The notes: generated by a model not told the origin, from the sequence alone. A DNA stretch of 64,000 nucleotides from Nitrospinaceae bacterium (GCA_028278405.1 JANQEK010000015.1:124001-188000); one strand, 5' to 3'. Numbered from the stretch's first letter, positions 40,856 through 50,588 are shown. Program-made: numbers and translations.

Positions 40856-42547
40856 TTACTTAATCATCTCCCGGGCGTGCTTGAGTGTGGTTTCGGTGAT
40901 TTTTTCGCCGCCGGACATGCGGGCGATTTCTTCCACGCGGTGTTCGTAATCCATCTCGATGATGGTGGAACGGGTGCGCTTGCCGGAAACCGTTTTATGC
41001 ACCCGATAATGGGAATCAGCCATACCGGCGATCTGCGGCAGGTGGGTGATACAGAAGATTTGTTTATGTTGTGAGATTTTTTTTAGTTTATTGCCGACCT
41101 TTTCCGCAACGCCGCCGCTGATGCCGCTGTCCACTTCATCGAACACCATCACCGGCACCGGATCCTGATCGTTCAGAATGGATTTGAGCGCCAGCATGAC
41201 GCGGGAGATTTCGCCGCCGGACGCGATCTTGGCCAGCGGTCGCAGCTCTTCTCCCGGATTCGGTGAAAATAAAAATTCGATTTCGCCGATGCCGTTAGCA
41301 TGGGTCCTGGTTTTTTTGTTTTTGTAAGTGGTGAAGCCTTCTGGGTCGGGTTCGTACTCAAAACGCATTCCGAACTGAACGTGCTTCATACTCAGGTCCC
41401 GAAGCTCTTTTTCCACATCCTTTTTCAATTTCTCCGCCGCCTGTTCCCGTTTTTTTGCGAGATCGACGGCAAGCTTGGCTAATTCTTTCTGCCGGGTTTC
41501 GATTTCGGCCTTCAACGCATCCATGGATTCCTCACCCAGGGACAGGGCTTCCAGTTCACTGCCGATGGTCTCCCTGTATTCGAGGATGGTGGCGATGTCG
41601 TTGCCGTATTTGCGTTTCAAACCGTTGATCTCCGCCAGGCGGTCTTCGATCTCCTCCAGCCGCGCCGGGTTGAATTCGATCGTCCTCTGGTAATCGCGCA
41701 ATTCTTCGGCCAGTTCCTGCGCCTCCAGATAGGCGGTTTGCCCGCGCTGTGCCTGGGTTTCCAGAGCGGGGTCGATTTCCGGCAGGCCCTGCAGTTCGCG
41801 GTCCACCCGGCCCAGCAACTCCAGCGCCGACCCGTCGGTATCCGCCAGCAGGTCTAACGCGTTTTGCACGGACTGATGCAGTTTTTCAGCGTGGTTCAAT
41901 TTGTTTTTTTCATTTTTCAATTCATCGTCTTCCCCGACCGACAAACCAGCCTGATCGATCTCGCCGATCTGGAAATTGAGCAGGTCCTGCCGTTGCAGGC
42001 GTTCGCCCTGGTTGGTCTGCATCTGCGCGAGGGTTTGAACCGTTTTCTGGTAAGCGGTGTGCTGCTCCGCGAACGCATCACGGTCGGTCAGCAATTTCCC
42101 GTAATGATCCAGAAGATCGACATGGGTCTCCGGATGCAGCAGGGATTGATGATCGTGCTGGCCGTGGATGTCGATCAAGCGATCGCCGATTTTTGACAGC
42201 GCGGCTACGGTGAGGTTGCTGTTGTTGAGGTATGTCCGGTTTTTATCGCTGTTGGAAATGATACGTTTGATGATCACTTGGCCGGCTTCCACCTCGATAC
42301 CGAGATCCGCGATCAGTGAAAGCGTCTTGGAGTCGTCGAGTTTCAGGCAGGCTTCGACGGTGGCGGTGGATGCGCCGGAACGGATGGTATCGGTATCCGC
42401 GCGTCCCCCCAGAATCAGGTTGAGCGCATCGATGATGATGGATTTGCCTGCGCCGGTTTCACCGGTCAATACGTTGAGACCGGAATGAAACTCAATAGCC
42501 AGGTTTTCGATGATGGCGAAATTTGTGATGCGGATTTCCTGAAGCAT
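40856..42547 (-). CDS. recN: DNA repair protein RecN
   Basis: A 563-residue SMC-like ATPase of double-strand break repair. The N-terminal part has ITNFAIIENLAIEFHSGLNV and Walker A GETGAGKS (about residues 29-36), then IDIHGQHDHQSLLHPETH. A long coiled coil occupies the middle. The C-terminal part has FSPNPGEELRPLAKIASGGE, SRVMLALKSIL, Walker B VMVFDEVDSGISG and the D-loop QIFCITHLPQIAGMAD. Length is normal. A TPR gene lies six bases upstream on the same strand, so the two are probably one operon. Confidence 0.96.
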   Translation of the reverse strand: MLQEIRITNFAIIENLAIEFHSGLNVLTGETGAGKSIIIDALNLILGGRADTDTIRSGASTATVEACLKLDDSKTLSLIADLGIEVEAGQVIIKRIISNSDKNRTYLNNSNLTVAALSKIGDRLIDIHGQHDHQSLLHPETHVDLLDHYGKLLTDRDAFAEQHTAYQKTVQTLAQMQTNQGERLQRQDLLNFQIGEIDQAGLSVGEDDELKNEKNKLNHAEKLHQSVQNALDLLADTDGSALELLGRVDRELQGLPEIDPALETQAQRGQTAYLEAQELAEELRDYQRTIEFNPARLEEIEDRLAEINGLKRKYGNDIATILEYRETIGSELEALSLGEESMDALKAEIETRQKELAKLAVDLAKKREQAAEKLKKDVEKELRDLSMKHVQFGMRFEYEPDPEGFTTYKNKKTRTHANGIGEIEFLFSPNPGEELRPLAKIASGGEISRVMLALKSILNDQDPVPVMVFDEVDSGISGGVAEKVGNKLKKISQHKQIFCITHLPQIAGMADSHYRVHKTVSGKRTRSTIIEMDYEHRVEEIARMSGGEKITETTLKHAREMIK

Positions 42548-42553
42548 GCGGCC

Positions 42554-43333
42554 TCAGTGCAGGTTGCGTTCGATAGCTTTCTTCAATTTTTGAAATTCGA
42601 TCCGGTAGGTCTTGAGGTCCGGATCATCATTCACATGCGAGGCAATGTCCATCGCTTTTTGAAGCTCGGAGCGGGCCAACAGGTATTGCTGATTTTCAAA
42701 ATACGACTCGGCGAGAAAAAAATGATTCTCCCAGTATCGGGGTCCATAATCCACGGCTTTTTGCAAATGGTCAATGGATTTTTTGAGGTCGCCGCCGAGA
42801 ACCCCCGGCAACTTGAAATACAATCGCCCCAGAGCGCGGTGGGGTCCGCCGCGGTCGAGCGACGGATCGATTTTAGCTGCGGCTTCCATGTTTTCCCGGA
42901 CCGGCCCGATGATTTTCAGACTGCCCCAGATGCCATTCAATTCGCCCAGTCTTCCGAGGCACAATCCTTTGAAAAAATACCCGACACCGGAACGGGCATC
43001 GTTGAGAATCGCCATTTGTGAATGATCGATGCAGGAATTCAGGTATCGAATTTGCTGTTTGGGCAGCAGTCGCGCCAGTTTGTAGTGGATGTTCGCGATT
43101 TCACAATGATCGCCGCTGGCGGTTGATGCGGAATGAAGCAGTTCGTCTTTCAAATCGCGTTCTCTTTGTTTCAGAGATTCAAGCGAAGAGGTCCCCGTAT
43201 ACAAATGGCATGCGGGCGATTCGTTTTTCCTGGCAGCGGCCGGCGCGCCCAACGCCAACACCAGAATCACTGCTCCGGAAATCCCGGCGATCCATGACAA
43301 TCGGCATCCAAGTTTGGGAGTCGTTCTGTTCAT
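42554..43333 (-). CDS. Secreted TPR protein upstream of recN
   Basis: A 259-residue protein with an N-terminal hydrophobic segment (residues 15-33, IAGISGAVILVLALGAPAAA), probably a signal peptide. Weak tetratricopeptide repeats follow (YFFKGLCLGRLGELNG, RALGRLYFKLPGVLGG, YWENHFFLAESYFENQ). A GGDLKKSIDHLQKAVDYGP segment is like that of TRAP-transporter-associated TPR proteins. The function is unknown. It precedes recN by six bases. The recN role is cytoplasmic, so the pairing may not be functional. Confidence 0.75.
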   Translation of the reverse strand: MNRTTPKLGCRLSWIAGISGAVILVLALGAPAAARKNESPACHLYTGTSSLESLKQRERDLKDELLHSASTASGDHCEIANIHYKLARLLPKQQIRYLNSCIDHSQMAILNDARSGVGYFFKGLCLGRLGELNGIWGSLKIIGPVRENMEAAAKIDPSLDRGGPHRALGRLYFKLPGVLGGDLKKSIDHLQKAVDYGPRYWENHFFLAESYFENQQYLLARSELQKAMDIASHVNDDPDLKTYRIEFQKLKKAIERNLH

Positions 43334-43421
43334 GATTTAAGTTATACTGGAAGACCTGCAACACCCGAAGGAGCTGGAAGTCCGGCTGTCTTTTGATGGG
43401 TCAATGTATCATATCTCAGTC

Positions 43422-44039
43422 ATGAAACGTCCCAAAACCTTACATTTTCTGGCTTTTGTCACCCTGATTGGGCTGACCGGGTTTGTTCCAGATTCTTCCC
43501 GAGCGGACACCCCGAAATCCACTGTGCAGCAATTGTTGGAGTCCATCAAACAGATGAATCACAAAAAGCCTTTGACCCCGGAGCAGCAACAATCTAATGA
43601 AAATATTTCCCGTCAGGCGCTGGTTCATTTGAATGTGCTCCAGGTCAGCCGGAAAACCCTTGGCAAGTACTGGAAAAAACGGAGTAAACAGGAACAGGAA
43701 TCGTTTGTGCAACTGCTGGGAGACCTGTTCCGGTATGTGGCCTTTCCCAATTCCTCCAAGTTCTTCGGCGAGATGAACCTGGTTTATGCCCCTACGGAGA
43801 ACGAGGGCAAGAAAGCCACCGTGCCTCTCACCGTCCAGCATCCGGATGAAGGAGAAGTGGGCATCGATTTCGTGCTGGAGCAAAACTCCACCCGCTGGAA
43901 AGTGGTGGACGTGATCCTCGACGGAGTGAGCATGCGCAACAACCTGCGTCTCCAGTTTTACAAGGTCATCAAGAAAAACGACTATCCCGAACTGGTCCGG
44001 CGCATGCAAAAGAAACTCAAAAAAGCTAAAAGTAACTAA
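43422..44039 (+). CDS. MlaC/Ttg2D-family phospholipid-binding protein
   Basis: A 205-residue protein with a signal peptide (MKRPKTLHFLAFVTLIGLTG, cleavage near SRA-DTP) and the MlaC domain: VHLNVLQVSRKTLGKYWKKR, QEQESFVQLLGDLFRYVAF, VGIDFVLEQNSTRWKVVDVI, LDGVSMRNNLRLQFYKVIK. MlaC shuttles phospholipids across the periplasm between the MlaFEDB transporter and the outer membrane. No other mla gene is near. The ATG at 43422 is preferred over the one at 43404 because it gives a standard signal peptide; neither has a good ribosome site. Confidence 0.87.
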   Translation: MKRPKTLHFLAFVTLIGLTGFVPDSSRADTPKSTVQQLLESIKQMNHKKPLTPEQQQSNENISRQALVHLNVLQVSRKTLGKYWKKRSKQEQESFVQLLGDLFRYVAFPNSSKFFGEMNLVYAPTENEGKKATVPLTVQHPDEGEVGIDFVLEQNSTRWKVVDVILDGVSMRNNLRLQFYKVIKKNDYPELVRRMQKKLKKAKSN

Positions 44040-44121
44040 TGCTGGCCCCGCAGAAAATTCTTTCCTATTCCCACTGCCCTTCATGCGGTATGATGCCGAA
44101 ATAACCCTTTTTTAACTGGAA

Positions 44122-45462
44122 ATGAATAAAGCACCCAAAAAAATAGGGATGGTCAGCCTGGGCTGTCCGAAAAACCTGGTCGACTCCGAAGCCCTGCTTG
44201 GCGACCTGGGAGTGTCGGGCTATGAAATGACACCGGATGAATCGGAAGCGGATGTCATTATCGTCAACACCTGCGGATTCCTGCAATCGGCGGTCAAGGA
44301 ATCGATCGACACCATTCTGGAAATGGCCGGACACAAAACCGGCGGTCGATGCGAACAATTGATCGTCACCGGTTGCCTGGCGGAACGGCATCCCGAAGAT
44401 CTTCTGAAAGAGATTCCGGAAGTCGATCATCTGCTCGGCACCAAGCAGTATCCGATGTTGAAACACCTTTTGAATGGCAACGGGCGCTCCCAGCAACGCA
44501 ACCACACGCATGAACCGGCACAGTATTTTGATACGCCCGGCAATCGCGTATTGACCACGCCGTTTTACTCCGCGTATGTCAAAATTGCCGAAGGCTGTTC
44601 GAACCAGTGCGCGTTCTGTATCATTCCGAAACTGCGCGGCCCGATTCAGAGCCGTCCGGTGGAGTCGATTGTTGATGAAGTGAAGCAACTCGCGGTGCGT
44701 GGTGTTCGGGAATTCAATCTCGTATCGCAGGACACCACACTCTATGGTTACGATCTCGGCATGAAACACGGCCTCATTCGCTTGCTGGAATTAATGGCGG
44801 AGATTGAGGGGGTTGACTGGATACGCCTGTTCTACAATTATCCAACTGTTTTGACCACGGAACTTATGGATGCCGTACAGCGCATCGATAAAGTGTGCAA
44901 GTATATCGACGTCCCCTTACAACATTCTCACGATTTCATGTTAAAGCATATGAAACGACAAGAGACGGAACTCGGAGTGCGGCAGATGATCGACGAGTTG
45001 CATCAGCGTATCCCCGATGTTGCCCTGCGTACTACGTTCATCACCGGATTTCCCGGTGAGACGGAGAAACACTTTCAACACATGCTCGATTTTATGAACG
45101 AGGTTGAGTTCGATCACGTCGGCGTGTTTGCTTATTCCGACGAACCGGGAACAACGGCGTTTGACTATGACAACAAAGTGGAACGGGAAATTTGTGAGTC
45201 GCGGCGCGATCAGTTGATGGCCGCGCAAAGAGAAATCGTCCTCCGCAAAAATAAGGAACGCATCGGTCAAACACATCCGGTTCTGGTGGAGGGATTGGAC
45301 GATGAAGGATTGCTCATGCTGGGACGTCTGCCGTTTCAAGGCCCGGAGGTCGATGGTCAGGTGATTCTCGAGCAATGCGATTCCGAACCGGGAGCTATTG
45401 TTCCCGTGCGTATCACCGGCGCGCTGGAATACGATCTCGTTGCCACCCCTGTCGAAGCGTAA
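44122..45462 (+). CDS. rimO: Ribosomal protein S12 methylthiotransferase RimO
   Basis: RimO adds a methylthio group to an aspartate of ribosomal protein S12. The 446-residue protein has the N-terminal UPF0004 domain with cluster cysteines in LGCPKNLVDSE, NTCGFL and TGCLAERHPE. The radical SAM domain has CSNQCAFCIIPKLRGPIQSR. A C-terminal TRAM domain begins near residue 375. The shared motifs and the PKLRG sequence separate it from MiaB. It ends 17 bases before the phosphofructokinase gene. Confidence 0.95.
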   Translation: MNKAPKKIGMVSLGCPKNLVDSEALLGDLGVSGYEMTPDESEADVIIVNTCGFLQSAVKESIDTILEMAGHKTGGRCEQLIVTGCLAERHPEDLLKEIPEVDHLLGTKQYPMLKHLLNGNGRSQQRNHTHEPAQYFDTPGNRVLTTPFYSAYVKIAEGCSNQCAFCIIPKLRGPIQSRPVESIVDEVKQLAVRGVREFNLVSQDTTLYGYDLGMKHGLIRLLELMAEIEGVDWIRLFYNYPTVLTTELMDAVQRIDKVCKYIDVPLQHSHDFMLKHMKRQETELGVRQMIDELHQRIPDVALRTTFITGFPGETEKHFQHMLDFMNEVEFDHVGVFAYSDEPGTTAFDYDNKVEREICESRRDQLMAAQREIVLRKNKERIGQTHPVLVEGLDDEGLLMLGRLPFQGPEVDGQVILEQCDSEPGAIVPVRITGALEYDLVATPVEA

Positions 45463-45479
45463 TACAGAAGAAACACGTT

Positions 45480-46676
45480 ATGGCAAAAATAAAAGGCACC
45501 ATTGGAATATTAACGGGGGGCGGCGACGTTCCGGGACTCAACCCGGCGATCCGCGCCATCACCGTGCGTGCGTTGCGCGAGGGCTACCGTGTTCTGGGCA
45601 TCCGCAAGGGATGGGAGGGGATGATCCGCATCGACCGCGACCGTCCGGCGGAAGAGCAGGACTACTGCCAGGTGTTGACTGCGCAGATGGTCAACAAGGT
45701 CGGACGTTCCGGCGGCACCTTCCTGCACACCTCACGCACTCAACCCTCCAAGGTAAAAAAGAAAAGCGTTCCGTCTCCATTGCAAAACAAGTATGCGCAG
45801 GAGGTCAACGACCTGACGCCGGAAGTGATTCAGAACCTGAATCATCTGGGCATCGATCACCTGATTCCCATCGGCGGTGACGATACGTTGAGTTACGCGT
45901 TGCATCTTCATAACGAAGGATTTCCTGTAGTGGCGATTCCAAAGACGATGGACAACGATGTGGCTGGCACTGATTACTGCCTCGGGTTCAGCACCTGTGT
46001 CACGCGTACCATTGAGTTGGCCAACCAGTTGCGCACCTCGGCGGGATCACACGAACGGTTTCTGGTGATCGAAGTGTTCGGACGTTATGCCGGGTTCAGT
46101 GCACTGGTTCCCGCTATGGCCGGGGCCAGCAACCGGTGTATCATTCCCGAACATCCGTTCGACATGGAGCGATTGGCCGAAATCCTGTCGGAAGACCGCC
46201 GAAGGAATCCCAGCAAGTATTCCATCGTCATCGTTTCTGAAGGCGCCATGTTTGCCGACGGTGGGATGGTATTCGAAGGCGAGGAAGCCGATGCGTATGG
46301 ACACAAAAAACTCGGCGGTATCGGCGATCAGGTGTCTGCGCGCCTCAAAGAGTTGTCACCGCAGTACAATAACGGCGAGGAGGTCGGCATCATCAGCCAG
46401 AAACTGGGATATCTTGTTCGGTCCGGGCATCCCGACGCGATCGATTCCATCGTGCCCGTAGCCTACGGCAACATGGCGCTCAACCTGTTGCTGGAAGGCA
46501 AGAACGGCCGGCTGGTTGCTCTGCGCGACGGCAACTACAAAGATGTTGAATTAAAGGAAGTCGCTTCCCAGAAAAAGCGGGTGAATTTGAAGAAGCATTA
46601 CAATACCGACCGCCTGCGACCTGAATTCCGTAATTTCGAAAACAAACCTCTATTCATCATGTCCTGCGACGACTAG
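45480..46676 (+). CDS. pfk: 6-phosphofructokinase, probably PPi-dependent
   Basis: A 398-residue phosphofructokinase with GILTGGGDVPGLNPAIRAI, IGGDDTLSYALHLH, PKTMDNDVAGTD, GRYAGFSALV and AMAGASNRCIIPE. Two positions decide the phosphoryl donor in this superfamily. Where ATP enzymes have GGDGS and PGTIDND, this protein has GGDD (residues 132-135) and PKTMDND (K155), the pattern of pyrophosphate-using enzymes. The donor is thus predicted to be PPi, which would make the step reversible. The ATG at 45480 is used; a longer upstream frame overlaps rimO and has no family sequence. Confidence 0.92.
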   Translation: MAKIKGTIGILTGGGDVPGLNPAIRAITVRALREGYRVLGIRKGWEGMIRIDRDRPAEEQDYCQVLTAQMVNKVGRSGGTFLHTSRTQPSKVKKKSVPSPLQNKYAQEVNDLTPEVIQNLNHLGIDHLIPIGGDDTLSYALHLHNEGFPVVAIPKTMDNDVAGTDYCLGFSTCVTRTIELANQLRTSAGSHERFLVIEVFGRYAGFSALVPAMAGASNRCIIPEHPFDMERLAEILSEDRRRNPSKYSIVIVSEGAMFADGGMVFEGEEADAYGHKKLGGIGDQVSARLKELSPQYNNGEEVGIISQKLGYLVRSGHPDAIDSIVPVAYGNMALNLLLEGKNGRLVALRDGNYKDVELKEVASQKKRVNLKKHYNTDRLRPEFRNFENKPLFIMSCDD

Positions 46677-46719
46677 CCCGGACATGCCGGACCAGCCTTT
46701 GCCGCACGATTCGGAAAGA

Positions 46720-47736
46720 TTATTCTCCATTCATTGTCGCTTCGATCCAGGGAATGAAGCGCGAAACCCGGGCGTACACGCCATATAACTCCGGACGTGC
46801 GCAGCCTCTGCCCCAACTGACGACGCCGGCCTGCTTCCACTTGCCGTTTGCATCCTCGACCATCAACGGTCCTCCGCTGTCGCCCTGGCAGGAATCCTGA
46901 CCGCCTTCCGGTCTTCCAGCGCACAACATGTTTTTGCTGATCTGGCCTGGATATGAGTTTCCGCATTTCGCGTTGCTGACGATGGGCACGGAAACCTGCT
47001 GGAGCTTGTCGGATGAACTCCCTCCTTCCTGAAGGTGCCCCCAACCGATGATGGTGGAGGAATCTCCCGGTTGTGCGTTGGTGTCCTGCCGGTCAATCAA
47101 ACCTACCGATTCAGGTAACGTGAACCCTGACTGGGGCTCCAATTCCACTAGTGCAAAATCGGAATCATTGGTCTGCGGGTTATAGTTGCAGTGGTTGATC
47201 ACCTTCTTGATATTGAAGACCCGGCCTTCATTGGTGCTGAGATTGTGTCTTCCGATGATGACATGATCGCTCAAACGCACTTTGCAATGCGCGGCGGTCA
47301 ATACCCAATGGTCTCCCACCAGAGAGCCTCCGCAAAATGAAAACAAGCTGCCATCTCCCCGGGTGAAGGCAATGGACGCGGCCCAGGGCCATCTGCCTAC
47401 AGGAGCGGTATTCCCGCCAACGATTTTGGGTTGGATGGATTCGTTACGCGTCGTGTCCATGGGCGACATACCCCCGTTATCGTCGAGGCTTCGATCTTTA
47501 CAGGCGTTGATCACATCCACCTCATGATCGATTTCCGGAGCCGGAGGTTCGGGTGCAACCGGTGGCACAGGTGTTGGATCAGGTTCGGGAGTGGGTTCTG
47601 GAGTCGGGGTGTCCATGGGAGGCACGGGTGTCGGTTGCTCCACAACTTCACCGTCGCTGCTACAGGAAGCCGTGTTGAATACCCAAAAGAAAACGGCCAA
47701 GAGCATTAATTTTTGAGACCATTGTTTGGATTGCAT
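46720..47736 (-). CDS. Trypsin-like (S1) serine protease, lipoprotein
   Basis: A 338-residue secreted protease. A lipoprotein-like signal ends at C25 (NTASC), and a Pro/Thr/Glu linker covers residues 33-68. The catalytic domain starts at the activation bond K104-IVGG. It has the histidine H150 (LTAAHC), the aspartate D193 (DFALVELE), the serine S287 (GDSGGP) and D281 at the base of the S1 pocket, which gives trypsin-like cleavage after Arg or Lys. GGAGG precedes the ATG at 47736. The long zymogen-like spacer suggests anchoring in the membrane with a free catalytic domain. S1A proteases of this animal-like type are uncommon in most bacteria. Confidence 0.9.
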   Translation of the reverse strand: MQSKQWSQKLMLLAVFFWVFNTASCSSDGEVVEQPTPVPPMDTPTPEPTPEPDPTPVPPVAPEPPAPEIDHEVDVINACKDRSLDDNGGMSPMDTTRNESIQPKIVGGNTAPVGRWPWAASIAFTRGDGSLFSFCGGSLVGDHWVLTAAHCKVRLSDHVIIGRHNLSTNEGRVFNIKKVINHCNYNPQTNDSDFALVELEPQSGFTLPESVGLIDRQDTNAQPGDSSTIIGWGHLQEGGSSSDKLQQVSVPIVSNAKCGNSYPGQISKNMLCAGRPEGGQDSCQGDSGGPLMVEDANGKWKQAGVVSWGRGCARPELYGVYARVSRFIPWIEATMNGE

Positions 47737-48082
47737 TAGCCCTCCTTCATATGCATTATGGAAAAACCACATTAGATTAATTATGCCATAAAATATCGGA
47801 TATCTATAAAAAGTGCTCTCAGCGTACAGATACTCAATTAAGGGGGTTTCTGCAAGCCTGTGCTGCCAGAATTACACGATGTTGATTCCATAGCGCTTGT
47901 TTCACCCTGGGGGTTGTGGTAAGCTATCGCCACAGCTCTGTATTGTATCTAAAATAATATAAAGCTCTATTTTTCAATTATTTAACTCACACGCTTCTGG
48001 ACTGAAACAGGGGTGACCGCAAGGTTTCTGTGCCGGGACGAAGGGAGCGGTGGACTCAACCCAATTCTTTTAAGGAGAACGC
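47737..48082 (+). promoter_or_regulatory. Leader region of rpsB-tsf
   Basis: About 345 bases without a gene. The first half is AT-rich and holds several TATAAT-like boxes without a clear -35 partner. The last 80 bases, before the strong AAGGAG ribosome site, contain complementary segments GGGGTGACCGC and GCGGTGGACTCAACCC that could pair in the transcript. S2 is known to repress its own operon through the leader in other bacteria, so this may be an autoregulatory site. That is an inference. Confidence 0.4.
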
Positions 48083-49042
48083 ATGTCAGAAATTACCATG
48101 AATCAACTGTTGGAGGCCGGGGTGCACTTTGGTCATCAGACCACGCGCTGGAATCCGAAAATGAAGAAGTACATTTACGGAGCGCGCAATGGCATCCATA
48201 TCGTCAACCTCCAGAAAACGTTGACTCATTTCAAGGAAGCCGAAAAGTTTTTAATGAATATGGCGCAGCAGGGCAAAAAGATTTTGTTTGTTGCGACCAA
48301 AAAGCAGGCTCAGGACCTGATTGCCGAGCAGGCGGAACGGGCCGGGATGTACTACATCAATCAACGCTGGCTGGGTGGCACGCTCACCAACTTCGCCACC
48401 ATTCGAAAAAGTATCCAGCGTCTGCTTGAACTGGAACGGTTGGAAGAAGAGACTCAGTTCGAACAGTTGCACAAGAAAGAAGCCCAGGAGAAGCGCAAGG
48501 AAATCGCCAAACTCAACAAATTCCTCAAAGGCATCAAGAACATGAAAGAGCACCCGGACGTCATGTTTGTGGTGGACACCCGTAAGGAACGCATTGCCAT
48601 GGCGGAAGCGATCAAGCTGGGTATTAAAGTGGTAGCGATTGTAGACACCAACTGTGATCCGGACGGAATCGATTATGTGATTCCCGGGAATGATGACGCG
48701 ATTCGATCGATAGATTTGTTTGCCAGCCGTATTGCGGATATCTGTATCGAAGGCCAGGAAGTTTATAAGGCTGTCCAGAAAGAAAAACAGGAAGCGGCCG
48801 CCAAGGAAGCTGCGGCCAAAGAAAAAGAAGCGGCAGCTGCCAAGGAAGCCGCGGCTAAGAAAGCCGCCGCTGCCGCCAAAAAGTCTTCTAAGGCAGAACC
48901 GAAAAAGGCTGCCGCCAAGAAGGCTGAAAGCCCGCCCGCTGCTGAGGAAACCGAAAACCCGGCCGCCGTCAAGGAAGAAGCCAAGGCCGACTCGGATTCG
49001 GATTCCAATGAAAGCGCTGAAGAAAAACCGGTTTCCGCCTGA
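48083..49042 (+). CDS. rpsB: 30S ribosomal protein S2 with long C-terminal extension
   Basis: Residues 1-232 are a standard S2: [68 protein letters not shown] and [20 protein letters not shown]. Residues 233-319 (87 residues) are an extra tail rich in Ala, Lys and Glu, ending in an acidic Asp/Ser stretch. Most S2 proteins end near residue 240-260. The tail is low-complexity and probably not part of the folded domain. It begins the usual rpsB-tsf-pyrH-frr order. Confidence 0.96.
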   Translation: MSEITMNQLLEAGVHFGHQTTRWNPKMKKYIYGARNGIHIVNLQKTLTHFKEAEKFLMNMAQQGKKILFVATKKQAQDLIAEQAERAGMYYINQRWLGGTLTNFATIRKSIQRLLELERLEEETQFEQLHKKEAQEKRKEIAKLNKFLKGIKNMKEHPDVMFVVDTRKERIAMAEAIKLGIKVVAIVDTNCDPDGIDYVIPGNDDAIRSIDLFASRIADICIEGQEVYKAVQKEKQEAAAKEAAAKEKEAAAAKEAAAKKAAAAAKKSSKAEPKKAAAKKAESPPAAEETENPAAVKEEAKADSDSDSNESAEEKPVSA

Positions 49043-49253
49043 GGGAACGATGGGGTCATTCCCGGGTTCGCGCCAGGGGGAAATCCTTATTTCACAATTA
49101 ATGTTATTGAGCGGTAGAGGGTTCCGATAATCAGATTATCGGTCACCCCGGATCACCGGATCTGAACCCACGGTCCAACGGATGAGTGCGGGGCAGAGGC
49201 CGCCGCCGATTGAATAAATCTTTTGTAAAAATAGACATAGGAGAATTTGGAGA
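49043..49253. other. rpsB-tsf spacer with perfect palindrome
   Basis: A 211-base spacer without a gene. It holds the perfect palindrome CCGATAATC-A-GATTATCGG (49124-49142), which forms a nine-base-pair stem, followed by further complementary G/C segments. There is no T tract, so it is not a standard terminator. Possible roles are RNA processing, partial attenuation of tsf or a promoter-proximal operator. Confidence 0.5.
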
Positions 49254-49847
49254 ATGGAAGTAACAGCGGATATGGTCAAAACGCTTCGTCAGCAGTCCGG
49301 AGCGGGGATTATGGAATGTAAAAACGCGCTCAAGGAAACCCAGGGCGATATTGAAGAGGCGATTACCTTTCTGCGTAAGAAAGGCATGGCGAAAGCCGAT
49401 AAAAAAGGCGACCGGACGACTGGAGACGGTTCGATCGGCGCCTATATTCATGCAGGCAACAAGATCGGTGTGCTGGTCAACCTCCAGTGTGAAACCGACT
49501 TCGTCGCCAACACGGATGATTTTAAGGATCTGTTGAAAGATATTGCCATGCACATTGCCGCCACCAAACCGCGGTTTATTTCGCGTGACGACGTGACGCA
49601 GGAAGTGTTGGATCAGGAGCGGGAAATTTTCGCCCATCAGGCACGCGAATCTGGCAAGCCGGAGAACATTATCGACAAGATCGTCGACGGCAAAATGTCG
49701 AAGTTCTATGAGGAGAATTGTCTGCTCGATCAGGCGTTCATTAAAGATGGCGATTTGACTATTCAGGAATTGATCAAACAGAGGATTGCCAAGCTGGGAG
49801 AAAATATCACGGTCGGGGATTTTACCCGTTTTGAAATCAACAAATAA
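49254..49847 (+). CDS. tsf: Elongation factor Ts
   Basis: EF-Ts recharges EF-Tu with GTP. The 197-residue protein has the N-terminal UBA-like motif [20 protein letters not shown], the [11 protein letters not shown] loop and the core [20 protein letters not shown] with the [10 protein letters not shown] motif. It is the short form of EF-Ts (about 200 residues) rather than the 280-residue form of enteric bacteria. A GGAGA ribosome site precedes the ATG. Confidence 0.95.
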   Translation: MEVTADMVKTLRQQSGAGIMECKNALKETQGDIEEAITFLRKKGMAKADKKGDRTTGDGSIGAYIHAGNKIGVLVNLQCETDFVANTDDFKDLLKDIAMHIAATKPRFISRDDVTQEVLDQEREIFAHQARESGKPENIIDKIVDGKMSKFYEENCLLDQAFIKDGDLTIQELIKQRIAKLGENITVGDFTRFEINK

Positions 49848-49864
49848 ACCACAAGGGAGCTTCT

Positions 49865-50587
49865 TTGGACAAGCCCATTTACAAACGGGTTCTACTCAAA
49901 CTCGGTGGGGAAAGCCTGGCGGCTGAAAACGGCGGGTTCGGCATCGACCAATCGGCGCTCAACGACATTGCTGCGGAAGTGGCGGAAGCCAAGAACATGG
50001 GCGTGGAGATTGCCATCGTCATCGGCGGCGGCAACATCCTGCGCGGCGCTACCGCCAGTAGTCTGGGAATGGAACGCGTGACCGCCGATTATATGGGTAT
50101 GCTGGCTACAGTGATCAACAGCCTGGCTCTGCAAAACGCTTTGGAGAGCAACGGTGTCCCGACACGGGTGTTGACGGCTCTGGAGATTCGGCAGGTGGCC
50201 GAACCTTATGTCCGGCGGCGGGCGATCCGGCATCTGGAAAAAGGCCGCGTGGTGATTTTCGCCGCAGGTACCGGCAACCCTTACTTCACGACAGACACGG
50301 CGGCTTCCCTGCGCGCCATTGAAATTGAAGCCCAGGTTATTTTCAAGGCCACTAAAGTCGATGGTGTGTACTCCGCCGATCCGATGAAAGATGCCGAGGC
50401 GACCAAATTTACCGAGTTGTCTTACATTGAGCTACTGAACAAAGGGCTCAAAGTAATGGACTCCACTTCCGTGTCCCTGTGTATGGATAATAAGCTGCCG
50501 ATGGTTATTTTCAACGTACAACAGAAAGACAGTATCAAGCGGGTGCTTTTGGGAGAAAAAATAGGAACCACTGTTGGGTCAAATTGA
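49865..50587 (+). CDS. pyrH: UMP kinase
   Basis: PyrH phosphorylates UMP to UDP. The 240-residue protein has [12 protein letters not shown] at the start (KLSGE in most homologues), [29 protein letters not shown] and [14 protein letters not shown]. The start is TTG at 49865, supported by AGGGAG seven bases upstream and by the [13 protein letters not shown] start. It is 17 bases after tsf and one base before frr. Confidence 0.95.
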   Translation: MDKPIYKRVLLKLGGESLAAENGGFGIDQSALNDIAAEVAEAKNMGVEIAIVIGGGNILRGATASSLGMERVTADYMGMLATVINSLALQNALESNGVPTRVLTALEIRQVAEPYVRRRAIRHLEKGRVVIFAAGTGNPYFTTDTAASLRAIEIEAQVIFKATKVDGVYSADPMKDAEATKFTELSYIELLNKGLKVMDSTSVSLCMDNKLPMVIFNVQQKDSIKRVLLGEKIGTTVGSN

Positions 50588-50588
50588 T

